A stretch of DNA of 64,000 bases from Candidatus Gastranaerophilales bacterium (GCA_944324225.1 CALUVL010000003.1:1-64000), one strand, 5' to 3'; shown: positions 43,801 to 52,587, counted from the first letter of the stretch. Notes: a model not told the origin generated them from the sequence alone. Numbers and translations: made by a program.

Positions 43801-44841
43801 ATGACTAATAATCCGGTTAAAAAAGCAATGATAATGGCAGCAGGAGTGGGGTCAAGGCTGGAACCGCTGACATTGTCGGTGCCAAAACCGCTTATTCCGA
43901 TTGCGAATAAGCCAGTTATGGATATTTTGTTGGAAAATCTTAAAAATATAGGTATTACGGATGTCATTGCGAACACTTATTATCTGGCAGATCAGATAAT
44001 TCAAAGGTATAAAAATAATAATTTGGGTATTAATTTTAATTATATAAAAGAAGATACTCTTTCCGGGACAGCAGGTGGTCTAAAAAAATGTCAGAATTTT
44101 TTTCAAAAAGGAGATGTTTTTGTTGTTCTTTCGGCAGACGGTTTGACAAATGCAGATATTCAAAAGGGTATAGATTCACACCTTAAAAATCATGCTGTTG
44201 CAACTATTGGAATTAAAAAAATTCCGCATGAGGAAGTGTCGCATTTTGGTGTGGTTGTAACTGACGAAAATGGTTTTGTAAAAGAGTTTCAGGAAAAACC
44301 TTTAGTGGCAGAAGCAAAAAGTAATTATATTAATACAGGAATTTATATTTTTAATTATGAAATTTTTGATTATATTCCGCCTGATACCTTTTATGATTTT
44401 GCTAAGAATGTTTTTCCGGAGTTGTTGCAGACTTGCGGAATTAATACATTTGAAATTACTGAATACTGGTCCGATATAGGGACTATTACCCAGTATAAAC
44501 AATCGGTAAAAGATGTTTTTGATGGATTCTGCAACTTTGAACATTCTGCAATCCAAGCTAAAAACGGCGGAAAATATATTGTAGGATCAACTGATATTCC
44601 GGAAGATACTAGGTTTGAAGGTTTGTCAACAATAGGCAATGGTTGTCATATCGGTCAAAATGTAACGATAAAAGACAGTATAATTTGGGATAATGTTGAA
44701 ATTGCAGATAATGTATGCATAGACAATGCTATTGTTGCAAGCGAAAGCCGAATTCTTTCTGATTTGGCAGGAATGTCAATACCTGCTAAGGATGTTTTTT
44801 TTAAAGAACGGTTTTTAGAGCTTGAAGAGTCGGCAAAATAA
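43801..44841 (+). CDS. NDP-sugar pyrophosphorylase (nucleotidyltransferase)
   Basis: A 346-aa enzyme that couples a sugar-1-phosphate to a nucleotide. The N-terminal catalytic motif is MIMAAGVGSRLEPLTLSVPKPLIPIANKP, with GTAGGLKKC and VLSADGLTNAD (metal Asp). A short left-handed beta-helix tail (about 270-330; IGNGCHIGQNVTIKDSIIWDNVEI) follows. It is most like mannose-1-P guanylyl- or glucose-1-P nucleotidyltransferases of the LbH type. It is probably co-transcribed with the aldolase-like gene. Confidence 0.93.
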   Translation: MTNNPVKKAMIMAAGVGSRLEPLTLSVPKPLIPIANKPVMDILLENLKNIGITDVIANTYYLADQIIQRYKNNNLGINFNYIKEDTLSGTAGGLKKCQNFFQKGDVFVVLSADGLTNADIQKGIDSHLKNHAVATIGIKKIPHEEVSHFGVVVTDENGFVKEFQEKPLVAEAKSNYINTGIYIFNYEIFDYIPPDTFYDFAKNVFPELLQTCGINTFEITEYWSDIGTITQYKQSVKDVFDGFCNFEHSAIQAKNGGKYIVGSTDIPEDTRFEGLSTIGNGCHIGQNVTIKDSIIWDNVEIADNVCIDNAIVASESRILSDLAGMSIPAKDVFFKERFLELEESAK

Positions 44842-44943
44842 ATACTTGATTTTTATAATATTTTTTGATACTTTAAAAACAGGTAATTCAAAAGTACATT
44901 GTACAAGGTGAAGGGGGATAAAACTCCAGCCTGAAGAATATCT

Positions 44944-45026
44944 GGGACTGTGGCACTATGCCGAGAGAGAAAACGATGAAGATTGTTTTCGGGAAGAAAT
45001 GTAGCACAGCTACTGTGACAAGTCCC
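44944..45026 (+). ncRNA. Candidate structured RNA upstream of tRNA(CAU)
   Basis: An 83-nt segment closed by GGGACT/AGTCCC with three internal hairpins: GGC(ACTAT)GCC, a 9-bp stem GAAAACGAT/ATTGTTTTC with a GAAG loop, and GTAGC(ACA)GCTAC. Its first 11 nt are identical to the 5' end of the tRNA gene 20 bp downstream. It has no T-loop, so it is not a tRNA. It fits no RNA family I recognise. Confidence 0.4.
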
Positions 45027-45045
45027 AAAATAATTTAATAATTAC

Positions 45046-45117
<72 letters not shown>

Positions 45118-45120
45118 AAT

Positions 45121-45153
45121 AAAAAAGAGAGTTGAGTTTCAGCCCTCTTTTTT
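45121..45153 (+). terminator. Terminator of the tRNA(CAU) gene
   Basis: A hairpin with arms AAAAAAGAG and CTCTTTTTT followed by a T-run, directly after the tRNA. Confidence 0.8.
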
Positions 45154-45439
45154 ATTGTGAAAATTTATACTGTTTTGTTGTAAACAAACAGGACAATACA
45201 GAAAAGGGGAACTAGGCTCAAAGCCCCTGAACATAAAGGTTATTTGTTATAATTTAGGGTTACAGAAAAGTCCGGTATGTCCGATTTCCATCAAAATTAA
45301 ATCCGGCAAAAGTCGAAATTTATATGTCAATATGCCGTAAAGTCTTATTTCCGTAAGATAATAGCCAATGACAAACATCGGACTTTTGATACAAAATAGT
45401 AACACAGGTTCCGGAAATAATTATTTTTCTGTTACAAAA
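45154..45439. other. Left flank of the island, repeat-bearing and gene-free
   Basis: No open frame of note. It contains an inverted repeat AAAAGTCCG (45266-45274) / CGGACTTTT (45379-45387), several further TCCG words and a small AGGGG/CCCCT hairpin near 45203-45230. CGGACTTTT also occurs at 27-35. This may be a recombination or attachment region. Confidence 0.4.
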
Positions 45440-45480
45440 CGGAACCTTAACGGAACTTTTTGCGGAACTTAAACGGAACC
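45440..45480. repeat. Four iterated CGGAAC sites at the end of the retron gene
   Basis: GGAAC begins at 45441, 45452, 45464 and 45475, i.e. every 11-12 bp, each preceded by C. This one-turn spacing is typical of transposase- or repressor-binding sites at transposon ends. The RT gene stop codon lies on the last copy. Confidence 0.6.
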
Positions 45481-47129
45481 TACATATACTTCTCAATCAT
45501 ATTGATTTTTATAAAGGCATTATTTGTAGTTTTATCACTATCTTTGTAACTACTACCTCTAGTTGCAATCCCTACAACTTCGTTTCTTTTATTAAATATT
45601 GGACCACCACTATGACCTGTGATAATTGGAGTATCAACGCATATATGTTCAACAAGACTTATTGGTTTTGTTCTCGTTACTTTCATATCTCTTATATCCG
45701 GTTCATACTCTCCACCACGTTCTGGGAAACCAGCTAATTTAAGCATAGAACCAACTACGATATTTTGGCTATTTCCCATAGAGAAACCTTTGCTTGAAAA
45801 ATCTATATTCTTATTCTTTAGTCTAAAAACTACAATATCAATATGTTTATTGGACTTTAATACTTCTATTTCATAAGTATTCGTTGCATTTTGAAAAACT
45901 TTCAGATTATTCATTAATTTATCATTATTGCCATATACGCAATGATAACACGTAATAAAACCTACATTTTTTAGTAAAAAGGCAGTACCCTGTTTTGAGT
46001 CACTTTCAATTATCCATAGGTTATCTTTTATTACTTCTTGATAATTTTCTGGTATATGTCTAGCCCCATTTTCGTCTAGTTTATTAAATTTATTCATTAA
46101 TTTGGCATATACAAAATCATTTGCACCTCTTACATCCTTTATAAAATTAATTCTTCCTCTTAAAGTGCTTTTAAAATTATTTTTTTTACTATCAATAAAT
46201 AGTTTATCCTTATTTTTTGCAAGGTGATACTTTAAAGCTATATCCATTATTTCATCTGAGGATAGTTGAGGATTTTTCTTTTTATTAATTTCCCAATTAT
46301 AGAGCATAGATTTTGTATTTCTAATATATTGTCTTGGAATATTTGGTTTCTCATTGATTATTATACCTGTTACACTTTGTCGATTATTTTTATACTGAAT
46401 ACGAGTTTTTTTATCATTTATGCTAAATCCATTCATGATAATATATCGCTTTAATACATTTCCGATAATATGTTTTATTTCTTTAGTATCCTCATCATAT
46501 ATTATTTCTGCAATTTCTTTCGGAAATTCTTTTTGATTTGTTGAGAAAGTTATATCATCAGCATATCGTGAATAACTACAATGGAATGCTTTTGCCAATT
46601 GAGTCAGGTCATTATCTAATTTTCTACAAACAAAATTTGATATTATTGGGGATGTTGGTGCTCCTTGTGGGGTTATATTTTGTAAGCAACATATATTGCT
46701 TAGTATTTTAGATACCAAAATAGAAAACTCAAAAGGTTTATTTCGAAATATTCCAAAAACTCTTCCTTTGTTGATAGTTGGAAAAAAGTTTTCTAAATCT
46801 AAATTTAAAACAAGTCTTTTATTTAAATGGTAATTTGCATTTGTAATTATACTTTTATTTTTTACAAAACCATGAACAGGTTCTTTAACATCATAAAACT
46901 GCATCAGTATGTTATTTAATTTTTTCTGTAATAATTTTAGTGATTTTTTGGGTGCAAATATTGTACGATATTTACCATTTTTCTTGGGTATATCAAATTT
47001 AGTATACTTCTCATTGTCTTTTTGAATATTCAGCCAATAGTATAAGTGCCCGGTTTTTACATCTAAAACCTCTGCTAAATCAGATAATGTCTTAATATTT
47101 AAGAATTTTTGCTTTAACTCATCATTCAT
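45480..47129 (-). CDS. Retron-type reverse transcriptase fused to a trypsin-like protease
   Basis: A 549-aa two-domain protein. Residues about 1-330 are a reverse transcriptase with the retron hallmarks NANYH (NAxxH, about 97-101), YADD (189-192) and VTG (253-255). Residues about 375-549 form a chymotrypsin/trypsin-fold domain with His396 in FITCYHCV, Asp431 in HIDIVVF and Ser507 in TGHSGGP, a complete triad. Upstream in-frame ATGs lie inside the predicted ncRNA, so the start at 47129 is chosen; no clear Shine-Dalgarno. Retrons are anti-phage systems in which the RT and its msDNA restrain a toxic effector; here the effector is probably the fused protease. Confidence 0.92.
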   Translation of the reverse strand: MNDELKQKFLNIKTLSDLAEVLDVKTGHLYYWLNIQKDNEKYTKFDIPKKNGKYRTIFAPKKSLKLLQKKLNNILMQFYDVKEPVHGFVKNKSIITNANYHLNKRLVLNLDLENFFPTINKGRVFGIFRNKPFEFSILVSKILSNICCLQNITPQGAPTSPIISNFVCRKLDNDLTQLAKAFHCSYSRYADDITFSTNQKEFPKEIAEIIYDEDTKEIKHIIGNVLKRYIIMNGFSINDKKTRIQYKNNRQSVTGIIINEKPNIPRQYIRNTKSMLYNWEINKKKNPQLSSDEIMDIALKYHLAKNKDKLFIDSKKNNFKSTLRGRINFIKDVRGANDFVYAKLMNKFNKLDENGARHIPENYQEVIKDNLWIIESDSKQGTAFLLKNVGFITCYHCVYGNNDKLMNNLKVFQNATNTYEIEVLKSNKHIDIVVFRLKNKNIDFSSKGFSMGNSQNIVVGSMLKLAGFPERGGEYEPDIRDMKVTRTKPISLVEHICVDTPIITGHSGGPIFNKRNEVVGIATRGSSYKDSDKTTNNAFIKINMIEKYM

Positions 47130-47151
47130 ATTTCTACATATATATAAAAAC

Positions 47152-47273
47152 GGTATATAATTCATTTCCTTTGGCGTGCTGCATTGATATTGCACATTGC
47201 CAACTTGACTTATATGTAACCTCTAAAAAATCATTGCGATAAACTCAATGAAAAATTAATAGAATTATATACC
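47152..47273 (-). ncRNA. Candidate retron msr-msd RNA
   Basis: The 122-nt minus-strand segment just upstream of the RT start is bounded by a perfect 12-bp inverted repeat (GGTATATAATTC class, plus-strand 47152-47163 and 47262-47273), as expected for the a1/a2 repeats of retron RNAs. Inside are a 6-bp hairpin TCATTG/CAATGA (47231-47251) and a longer one (TTGGC..GCCAA with inner GTGC/GCAC, 47171-47203). The priming guanosine cannot be placed by eye. Confidence 0.6.
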
Positions 47274-47300
47274 TGTGTATATTTTACTACAAAAATATGT

Positions 47301-47615
47301 TTATTTATTCCTTTTCCCTTCAACATGCTCTTTTATTACTTTATAAACATATCTTTGAGTTGTATCACAAGCTTTAACTAGCTCGATTATATTTCTTCTT
47401 GTCGCAGTGTAGTTATCTATAATGTATTGTTTTTTATATGGTTGATTACAGTGAGCATGGATTGAAAACTTGTCTCCTGCGGCATTAAACATTAATTTCT
47501 TTGTTGCTTCTAATCCAATAATTTCGCAAAGTAATTTTAAATCTTCTGTTGGAAGATTCTCTTCTGTTATATATTTTGCCCATACAGGTTCTTTATTTTT
47601 AGAATTGCCTACCAT
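47301..47615 (-). CDS. Mor-family transcription regulator
   Basis: A 104-aa DNA-binding protein of the phage Mu Mor/C type. Seen: LLCEIIGLEATKKLMFNAAG (dimerisation half) and the C-terminal HTH YIIDNYTATRRNIIELVKAC followed by TTQRYVYKVIKEH. In Mu, Mor activates middle transcription. Here it is placed upstream of the retron RNA and RT on the same strand and is divergent from the MuA-like gene, so it may control both. GGAACC-type repeats lie in the 200-bp divergent gap. Confidence 0.85.
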   Translation of the reverse strand: MVGNSKNKEPVWAKYITEENLPTEDLKLLCEIIGLEATKKLMFNAAGDKFSIHAHCNQPYKKQYIIDNYTATRRNIIELVKACDTTQRYVYKVIKEHVEGKRNK

Positions 47616-47644
47616 GATATCCCTCTATCACTATTATATAACAA

Positions 47645-47675
47645 ACGGAACCATTTCCGGTTCCGTTTAGTTCCG
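47645..47675. repeat. GGAAC/GTTCC sites between Mor-like and MuA-like genes
   Basis: A perfect 10-bp inverted repeat AAACGGAACC/GGTTCCGTTT with a 6-bp spacer is followed by another GTTCCGTTT. It is the same word as the array at 45440-45480. By analogy with the Mu operator/internal activation sequence it may bind the regulator and the transposase N-terminus. Confidence 0.55.
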
Positions 47676-47837
47676 TTTGAAAAAGTTTCTTAAAATACTA
47701 CAAAAATTTTGCCTTTGCAATACCACAAAATCTTTGTTTTTGACGGTTTGAAGTGGCACTTATTGATATGTTTCGATATAGACACATTGACTACACTTTT
47801 CTAGAAAGCAGAGTTAATGTGTGAAAGGAGAAAAATT

Positions 47838-49808
47838 ATGCAAAATTCAAATGTAGACTGGATTACAACAAAAGAACTCGCTGAAATTAAAGGTATATCT
47901 GAAAGAGCTGTTCGTAAGTCCATCGCTAAAAACAAGTATGTTATAAGGAAAAGTTCAAAATCTTATGAAATTTTAGTAACATCTTTGGAAGAAAGCGTTA
48001 GAAAAAAAGTAACAGAACGCAGAGAAAAATCAACAGCACTTGTTCCAATTAATTATGTTGTTCCTGAAGAACAAAAGAAATTGGCTCTTGCAAAATATGA
48101 CCTGATTAAAAATTGGGATAAATTCAGGAATGAAAAAACCAACAAAACACAAGCAGGAAAAGATTTTCTTGATGCATACAATAATAATTGTTTATGCAAA
48201 AACTTATTTGTTGCAATAGGAAAAGTTGCTATCGGTACAATTTACGAATGGCATAAAAAACTTCGGGAATATAATGACGATTGGCATAGTTTAATCAATA
48301 ATTACACATTTGGAGCCAAAACAACAAAGACATTATTAACAGAAGCCGAGAAATCAGAACTACTAAAAAATCTCTTACATCCAAACCAGTTAAATATTGG
48401 GAAAGCTATTAAATATACTAAAATGGCATTAAAAGGCAGGGGATATGAAAATTTATGCTGTGATTTAACTTACCGAAGATTCGCAAATAATTACAAGGCG
48501 GAACATTATGATGTTTGGGTGGAAGCTCGTGAAGGAAATAAAGCTCTGCACGATAAAGTTCTCCCATATATTACAAGAGACGTTTCAAAACTTGAAGTCG
48601 GAGATGTCATCATTGGCGATGGGCATAGATTAGCATTTTTTGTTAGGAACCCATACACAGGAAATCCTGTCAGACCAACATTAGTTGCGTACCAAGATTG
48701 GAAATCAGGCGGCTTTGTAGGTTTTGAGATAATGCTTGAAGAAAATACTCAATGTATTGCTTCTGCGTTAAGAAATTCAATTATAAATCTCGGTAAAGTT
48801 CCAAGATTTGTATATCAGGATAACGGTAAAGCCTTTAAAGCGAAATATTTTACAGAGGACGGGATAGCGGGTTTGTTTAAAAATCTTGGTATTCAAGCCA
48901 TATCAGCTAAACCATATAACGCAAAAGCAAAACCAATTGAAAGATTATTCAGGGAATTACAAGACAGTTTTGAAGTTATGCTCCCGTCGTACACAGGGAC
49001 AAGTATTGTGAAAAAGCCGGCACAACTTAAAAGAAATGAAAAACTCCATAAAGAGTTATTCAAATTAAATATTCAAACAATAGAGCAAGTTATTTTAGTT
49101 TTAAATGCTTGGTTGCAAAAATATCATTATGAACAACCTTGTCCACATGTTGAAGGTAAAACAATAGGTGAAGTTCTTGAATCAGGTAAGGGCGAAGGAG
49201 TTAATATTGAAACTTTAGATGATCTTATGATGGCTCGTGAAATCAAGAAAATCCAGAGAAACGGAATAAAATTCTTAAAAAACGATTATTATGATCCTGC
49301 TTTATATGGTTATAAGAAAAATGTAATTATAAAATACAGTTTGTTCGATTTAAGTTCAATTAAGGTTTTCAAATTAGACGGAAAATTTATGTGCGAAGCA
49401 AAGAGGGTAGAACCTATAAACCCGATAGCAAATTATATGGGTACTCCTAAAGATATTGAAGATTTAAAACAAAAAACAAAATTGAAGAAGCAATTAGAAA
49501 AACGAACAGAAACTGAATTTGTAAATCACTTAAAAAGAGCACAAGTACATAATCCTTTGTTAACGATAGATTTACCAGAAAAACAGGAAGCTGATGAAAT
49601 TGAACAATTTAGTATTGAAGTAAAAAAACAAGCAGATGAAGAAATTTTCAATGGTATTTTCAAAAATAAATACGAAAAATATGAATATTTGCTCCAAAAA
49701 GATAATCTAACCAAAGACGAACAAGACTGGATTAAAGAATACAGGAAAACTGGTGAATACGAATTAATATACTGTGATGAAAGTGATAAGGAGGTAATTG
49801 ATGCATAA
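47838..49808 (+). CDS. Mu-like (MuA) DDE transposase
   Basis: A 656-aa DDE transposase. The start at 47838 follows AAGGAG by 7 bp. Residues about 8-60 form a MuA-type N-terminal DNA-binding domain (WITTKELAEIKGISERAV). The RNase-H-fold core has Asp261 in VIIGDGH, Asp328 in FVYQDNGKAF and Glu368 in KPIERLFRE. A C-terminal acidic/helical region follows, which in MuA contacts the MuB ATPase. The stop overlaps the MuB-like start. It cuts and joins transposon ends in the cytoplasm. Confidence 0.95.
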   Translation: MQNSNVDWITTKELAEIKGISERAVRKSIAKNKYVIRKSSKSYEILVTSLEESVRKKVTERREKSTALVPINYVVPEEQKKLALAKYDLIKNWDKFRNEKTNKTQAGKDFLDAYNNNCLCKNLFVAIGKVAIGTIYEWHKKLREYNDDWHSLINNYTFGAKTTKTLLTEAEKSELLKNLLHPNQLNIGKAIKYTKMALKGRGYENLCCDLTYRRFANNYKAEHYDVWVEAREGNKALHDKVLPYITRDVSKLEVGDVIIGDGHRLAFFVRNPYTGNPVRPTLVAYQDWKSGGFVGFEIMLEENTQCIASALRNSIINLGKVPRFVYQDNGKAFKAKYFTEDGIAGLFKNLGIQAISAKPYNAKAKPIERLFRELQDSFEVMLPSYTGTSIVKKPAQLKRNEKLHKELFKLNIQTIEQVILVLNAWLQKYHYEQPCPHVEGKTIGEVLESGKGEGVNIETLDDLMMAREIKKIQRNGIKFLKNDYYDPALYGYKKNVIIKYSLFDLSSIKVFKLDGKFMCEAKRVEPINPIANYMGTPKDIEDLKQKTKLKKQLEKRTETEFVNHLKRAQVHNPLLTIDLPEKQEADEIEQFSIEVKKQADEEIFNGIFKNKYEKYEYLLQKDNLTKDEQDWIKEYRKTGEYELIYCDESDKEVIDA

Positions 49809-50490
49809 ATTGTTTGTTAAAACTCGTAATGTCAAAAACTTTATCGGATTAATGAATAATCTGATAGACAAATCAAATGAAGTTCCTAAAATGGGATTAG
49901 TTTACGGTGATCCCGGATTAGGTAAAACTCAAACTGCCGTATGGTGGGCTACAAGAAATGATGCGGTTTATGTCAGAGCCCAAAACAAAATGACCAGCAG
50001 ATGGCTAATGGAAAAAATTGTTTTTGAACTCGGAGAATCACCATCAAGAAAAATGGCTAACCTTATGGAACAATGTATTGCTCATTTGAGGTTAAAACCG
50101 CAAGTAATAATTATTGATGAAATTGATTATCTTATAAGTCGCAATAAAATTATTGAGACTATCAGAGATGTACACGATTTAACCGGAACACCTGTTGTAT
50201 TAATCGGTATGCAGGAAGCCAAAACAAAACTCGGCAAATACAGGCATCTATACGACAGGTTATCCGAAATCATAGAATTTAAACCTTTTTCTAAAGAGGA
50301 TAGGGAGGTTATCGTTGAAGAATTATCCGAAATTAAGATAACAGATGAGGCAAAAGAAATATTTTTTGAAAAAACTAATCGCTTTCGCCAGATTATAAAA
50401 GGAATTTCATTGCTTGAAAATTTAGCGGCGACAAACGGATTAAACAAAATTGATGTAAAACAAGTGAAAGGATTGAACATTGAAAAGTAG
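49801..50490 (+). CDS. MuB-like AAA+ ATPase, transposition target protein
   Basis: A 229-aa ATPase. Walker A is GDPGLGKTQT (about residue 40) and Walker B is VIIIDEIDYL (about 103), followed by a sensor-like VVLIGM. MuB-type proteins bind target DNA, stimulate the transposase and give target immunity. GAGG lies 6 bp before the ATG at 49801. It overlaps the transposase stop by 8 bp and the next gene by 11 bp, so the three genes are one translationally coupled unit. Confidence 0.93.
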   Translation: MHKLFVKTRNVKNFIGLMNNLIDKSNEVPKMGLVYGDPGLGKTQTAVWWATRNDAVYVRAQNKMTSRWLMEKIVFELGESPSRKMANLMEQCIAHLRLKPQVIIIDEIDYLISRNKIIETIRDVHDLTGTPVVLIGMQEAKTKLGKYRHLYDRLSEIIEFKPFSKEDREVIVEELSEIKITDEAKEIFFEKTNRFRQIIKGISLLENLAATNGLNKIDVKQVKGLNIEK

Positions 50491-52129
50491 AGATTTAATA
50501 ATAAAAACAGCAAGAAGATTAGATAAATTTAATCTTGATGAATTAATAGTTGTATCAGAACTTGACGAAAAAGAAGTAACAGAAATTTTATCAGATTTAA
50601 TTAAACAACAAATTATTTTGAAAAATAATAATACTTATTTTTTCAATACTAAAAAATCTGTTGAAATTACCAATAATGACGGGGATGAAACAATAAGTGA
50701 ATTTAAACCGATAGTTATAGAGAAAGAGGAAGGTTATGAGGCTTTTCTGAAATTTGGAGAAGAAACTCAAAATCGGGTAAGAGCCTATGTGGGATTATTA
50801 AACTTAATTCACCAAGCAGGAACTAAAAATATAAATAAAGTTGTAGAATTGTTTAATGAGACCTCCGGTTATCCAAGAGTATCACCATCAGCTTTTACAA
50901 GAGTTCGCAAAAAATACAGCCAATATGGTTTTAGAGGAATACTGCCAAAATACAGTAAACATATAACAGTTGCAATTCCTGATGAAATATATACTTGTTT
51001 CAAAAAATATTATTTAACCAATGAAAAATTATCTGCTCAAGAAGCAATATACCGAGCTCAAAAAGAATTACAATCTGAGCAAAAGATAGAACAGCCCTAT
51101 GCTTATACTTCTACCCCTTTTGTAAGAAAAGTAAGAACGGAATTCACAAAAGAGCAAATTGAATATTTCAGAAATAATATAGAGGCTCAAAAACCAAAAA
51201 TTGAGACAATTAAAGTAAAAGAACCTCTTGACATGAAGTTTGAGAAAGCTGCATACATATATTTAAAACATCTAAAAATGGAAAACAAACTTGAAAGATT
51301 AATGCACGATAAAACTAATTATAAAAACCATTTAAAACCATATTTTGATAATTTATCAATAAGAGAAATAACGACAAAAGTTGTGGCTCAATTTAAACAA
51401 AGTATGTTTGATAACGGATTTCAACTTGTATCAGTAAATATTTATATTACATTACTGAAATTAATTATAAAAACCGTTTGTCCTTTAACAAATAGTCTTG
51501 TCGTAAGAAATAACTCTAAACAAAAAGTTTATAGTGTTGATATGAATATTTTATCAGATAAGAAAATTACCGAATTACTAAATATTTGTAAGAAAAAATA
51601 TCCTGCTGCATACCCTGTAATTTATTTGAGCTTATCAACGGGAGCAAGTGTCCCTGAAATATTAGCCTTAACTTGGGAAAGGATAAATTTTGAAGATAAT
51701 ACTGTATTTTTGAAATATTTTCTTTACGAACAACGTCTTGTTATGAATAGATGCGGATCGACAATACGAAAATTAAAATTTGATGACAATATTTCCGGTA
51801 TTCTGAAAAAGAAATTTGAAGGAACAAAACCAGAATTAACGGATTTTGTATTCAAATTTGACTCTCCAAAATCTCCTCAACAGTACATTGAAAATGTTGT
51901 ATTAAGAGGATTATCTGCACATCTTGGGATAGTAAGACTGCACCCAAGCGATTTACAACACAATTTTGTGAATATGTGCTTAAAACAAAATATTCCGATT
52001 ACTTTTATTCAAAAAGCATTAGGATACTATGGTTTACCCAATTTTATAAGAATATACAAAGATTTAATTGCGAATTTGGATAAAGGAAATTATAATCCGC
52101 TCAATAAAATTTTAGAAAATAAGGAGTAA
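50480..52129 (+). CDS. Tyrosine-recombinase-fold protein lacking most catalytic residues
   Basis: A 549-aa protein read from a TTG that follows AAAGGA. Residues about 5-60 look like a winged helix. The middle (about 100-200) resembles the HTH region of transposases (QYGFRGILPKY). The C-terminal 300 residues have the core-binding and catalytic layout of phage integrases (PEILALTWERINF), but the first Arg is missing (TGASVPE), HxLRH is HPSDLQHNF, and LGH is LGYYGLP. Only the His of HPSD and the Tyr in RIYKDL remain. It is probably a DNA-binding accessory factor of transposition. Confidence 0.8.
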   Translation: MKSRDLIIKTARRLDKFNLDELIVVSELDEKEVTEILSDLIKQQIILKNNNTYFFNTKKSVEITNNDGDETISEFKPIVIEKEEGYEAFLKFGEETQNRVRAYVGLLNLIHQAGTKNINKVVELFNETSGYPRVSPSAFTRVRKKYSQYGFRGILPKYSKHITVAIPDEIYTCFKKYYLTNEKLSAQEAIYRAQKELQSEQKIEQPYAYTSTPFVRKVRTEFTKEQIEYFRNNIEAQKPKIETIKVKEPLDMKFEKAAYIYLKHLKMENKLERLMHDKTNYKNHLKPYFDNLSIREITTKVVAQFKQSMFDNGFQLVSVNIYITLLKLIIKTVCPLTNSLVVRNNSKQKVYSVDMNILSDKKITELLNICKKKYPAAYPVIYLSLSTGASVPEILALTWERINFEDNTVFLKYFLYEQRLVMNRCGSTIRKLKFDDNISGILKKKFEGTKPELTDFVFKFDSPKSPQQYIENVVLRGLSAHLGIVRLHPSDLQHNFVNMCLKQNIPITFIQKALGYYGLPNFIRIYKDLIANLDKGNYNPLNKILENKE

Positions 52130-52131
52130 TT

Positions 52132-52560
52132 ATGAAAAAACAATTATTGGCAGAGTCTGCCGCTAAACTATATATTGAAAAATTAATGACATTAGAAAAT
52201 ATCGCTCAACGGTTAAATGTAAATGAAAGAACACTTCGCCGTTGGAAATCAGCAGATAAATGGGATGAAAAACGTTCAGAATATCTTAAAAGTAATACGA
52301 CTTTTCACGAGGATTTGTATAAATTCGGGAGGAACCTGTTAGATTCTATACAAAATGATATGGTAAAAGGTGAAAAGATTGAACCGGCAAGAATGTATGC
52401 TGTAACTAAAATTATGACAATGCTAAAAAATGTAAAAATATACGAGGATAAAGTAACTAGAGAAAAACACATGCCGGAAGCAACAAAACCTGAAGGACTA
52501 TCTCCTGAAGTCATAAGAGAAATTGAAGAGAAAATTTTAGGAATAACTTATGAGGACTAA
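52132..52560 (+). CDS. Terminase-small-subunit-like HTH protein
   Basis: A 142-aa protein with an N-terminal HTH, YIEKLMTLENIAQRLNVNE then RTLRRWKSADKWDEKRS. This matches phage terminase small subunits and DUF1804 proteins of Mu-like phages. A helical middle and a charged C-terminus follow. AGGAG precedes the ATG, and it lies 2 bp after the previous stop, so it is the fourth gene of the Mu-like operon. No large terminase, portal or structural gene follows. It may be a phage relic or a DNA-binding helper. Confidence 0.75.
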   Translation: MKKQLLAESAAKLYIEKLMTLENIAQRLNVNERTLRRWKSADKWDEKRSEYLKSNTTFHEDLYKFGRNLLDSIQNDMVKGEKIEPARMYAVTKIMTMLKNVKIYEDKVTREKHMPEATKPEGLSPEVIREIEEKILGITYED

Positions 52561-52587
52561 AATTTTAAAATTGTTTTTAACGGTTTT

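Noticed and set aside
44944-45026. tRNA or tmRNA reading of the structured segment
   Set aside because: There is no T-loop or anticodon arm, and no tmRNA ends or tag peptide.
47262-47292. TTGTAG-N17-TATAAT promoter on the minus strand before the retron RNA
   Set aside because: Its -10 box overlaps the a1-like repeat, so transcription would start inside the predicted RNA; AT-rich sequence makes such matches easy. The two interpretations conflict and I favour the inverted repeat.
47838-52560. Complete Mu-like prophage
   Set aside because: No portal, capsid, tail or large terminase genes are present; only transposition genes and one small-terminase-like gene.
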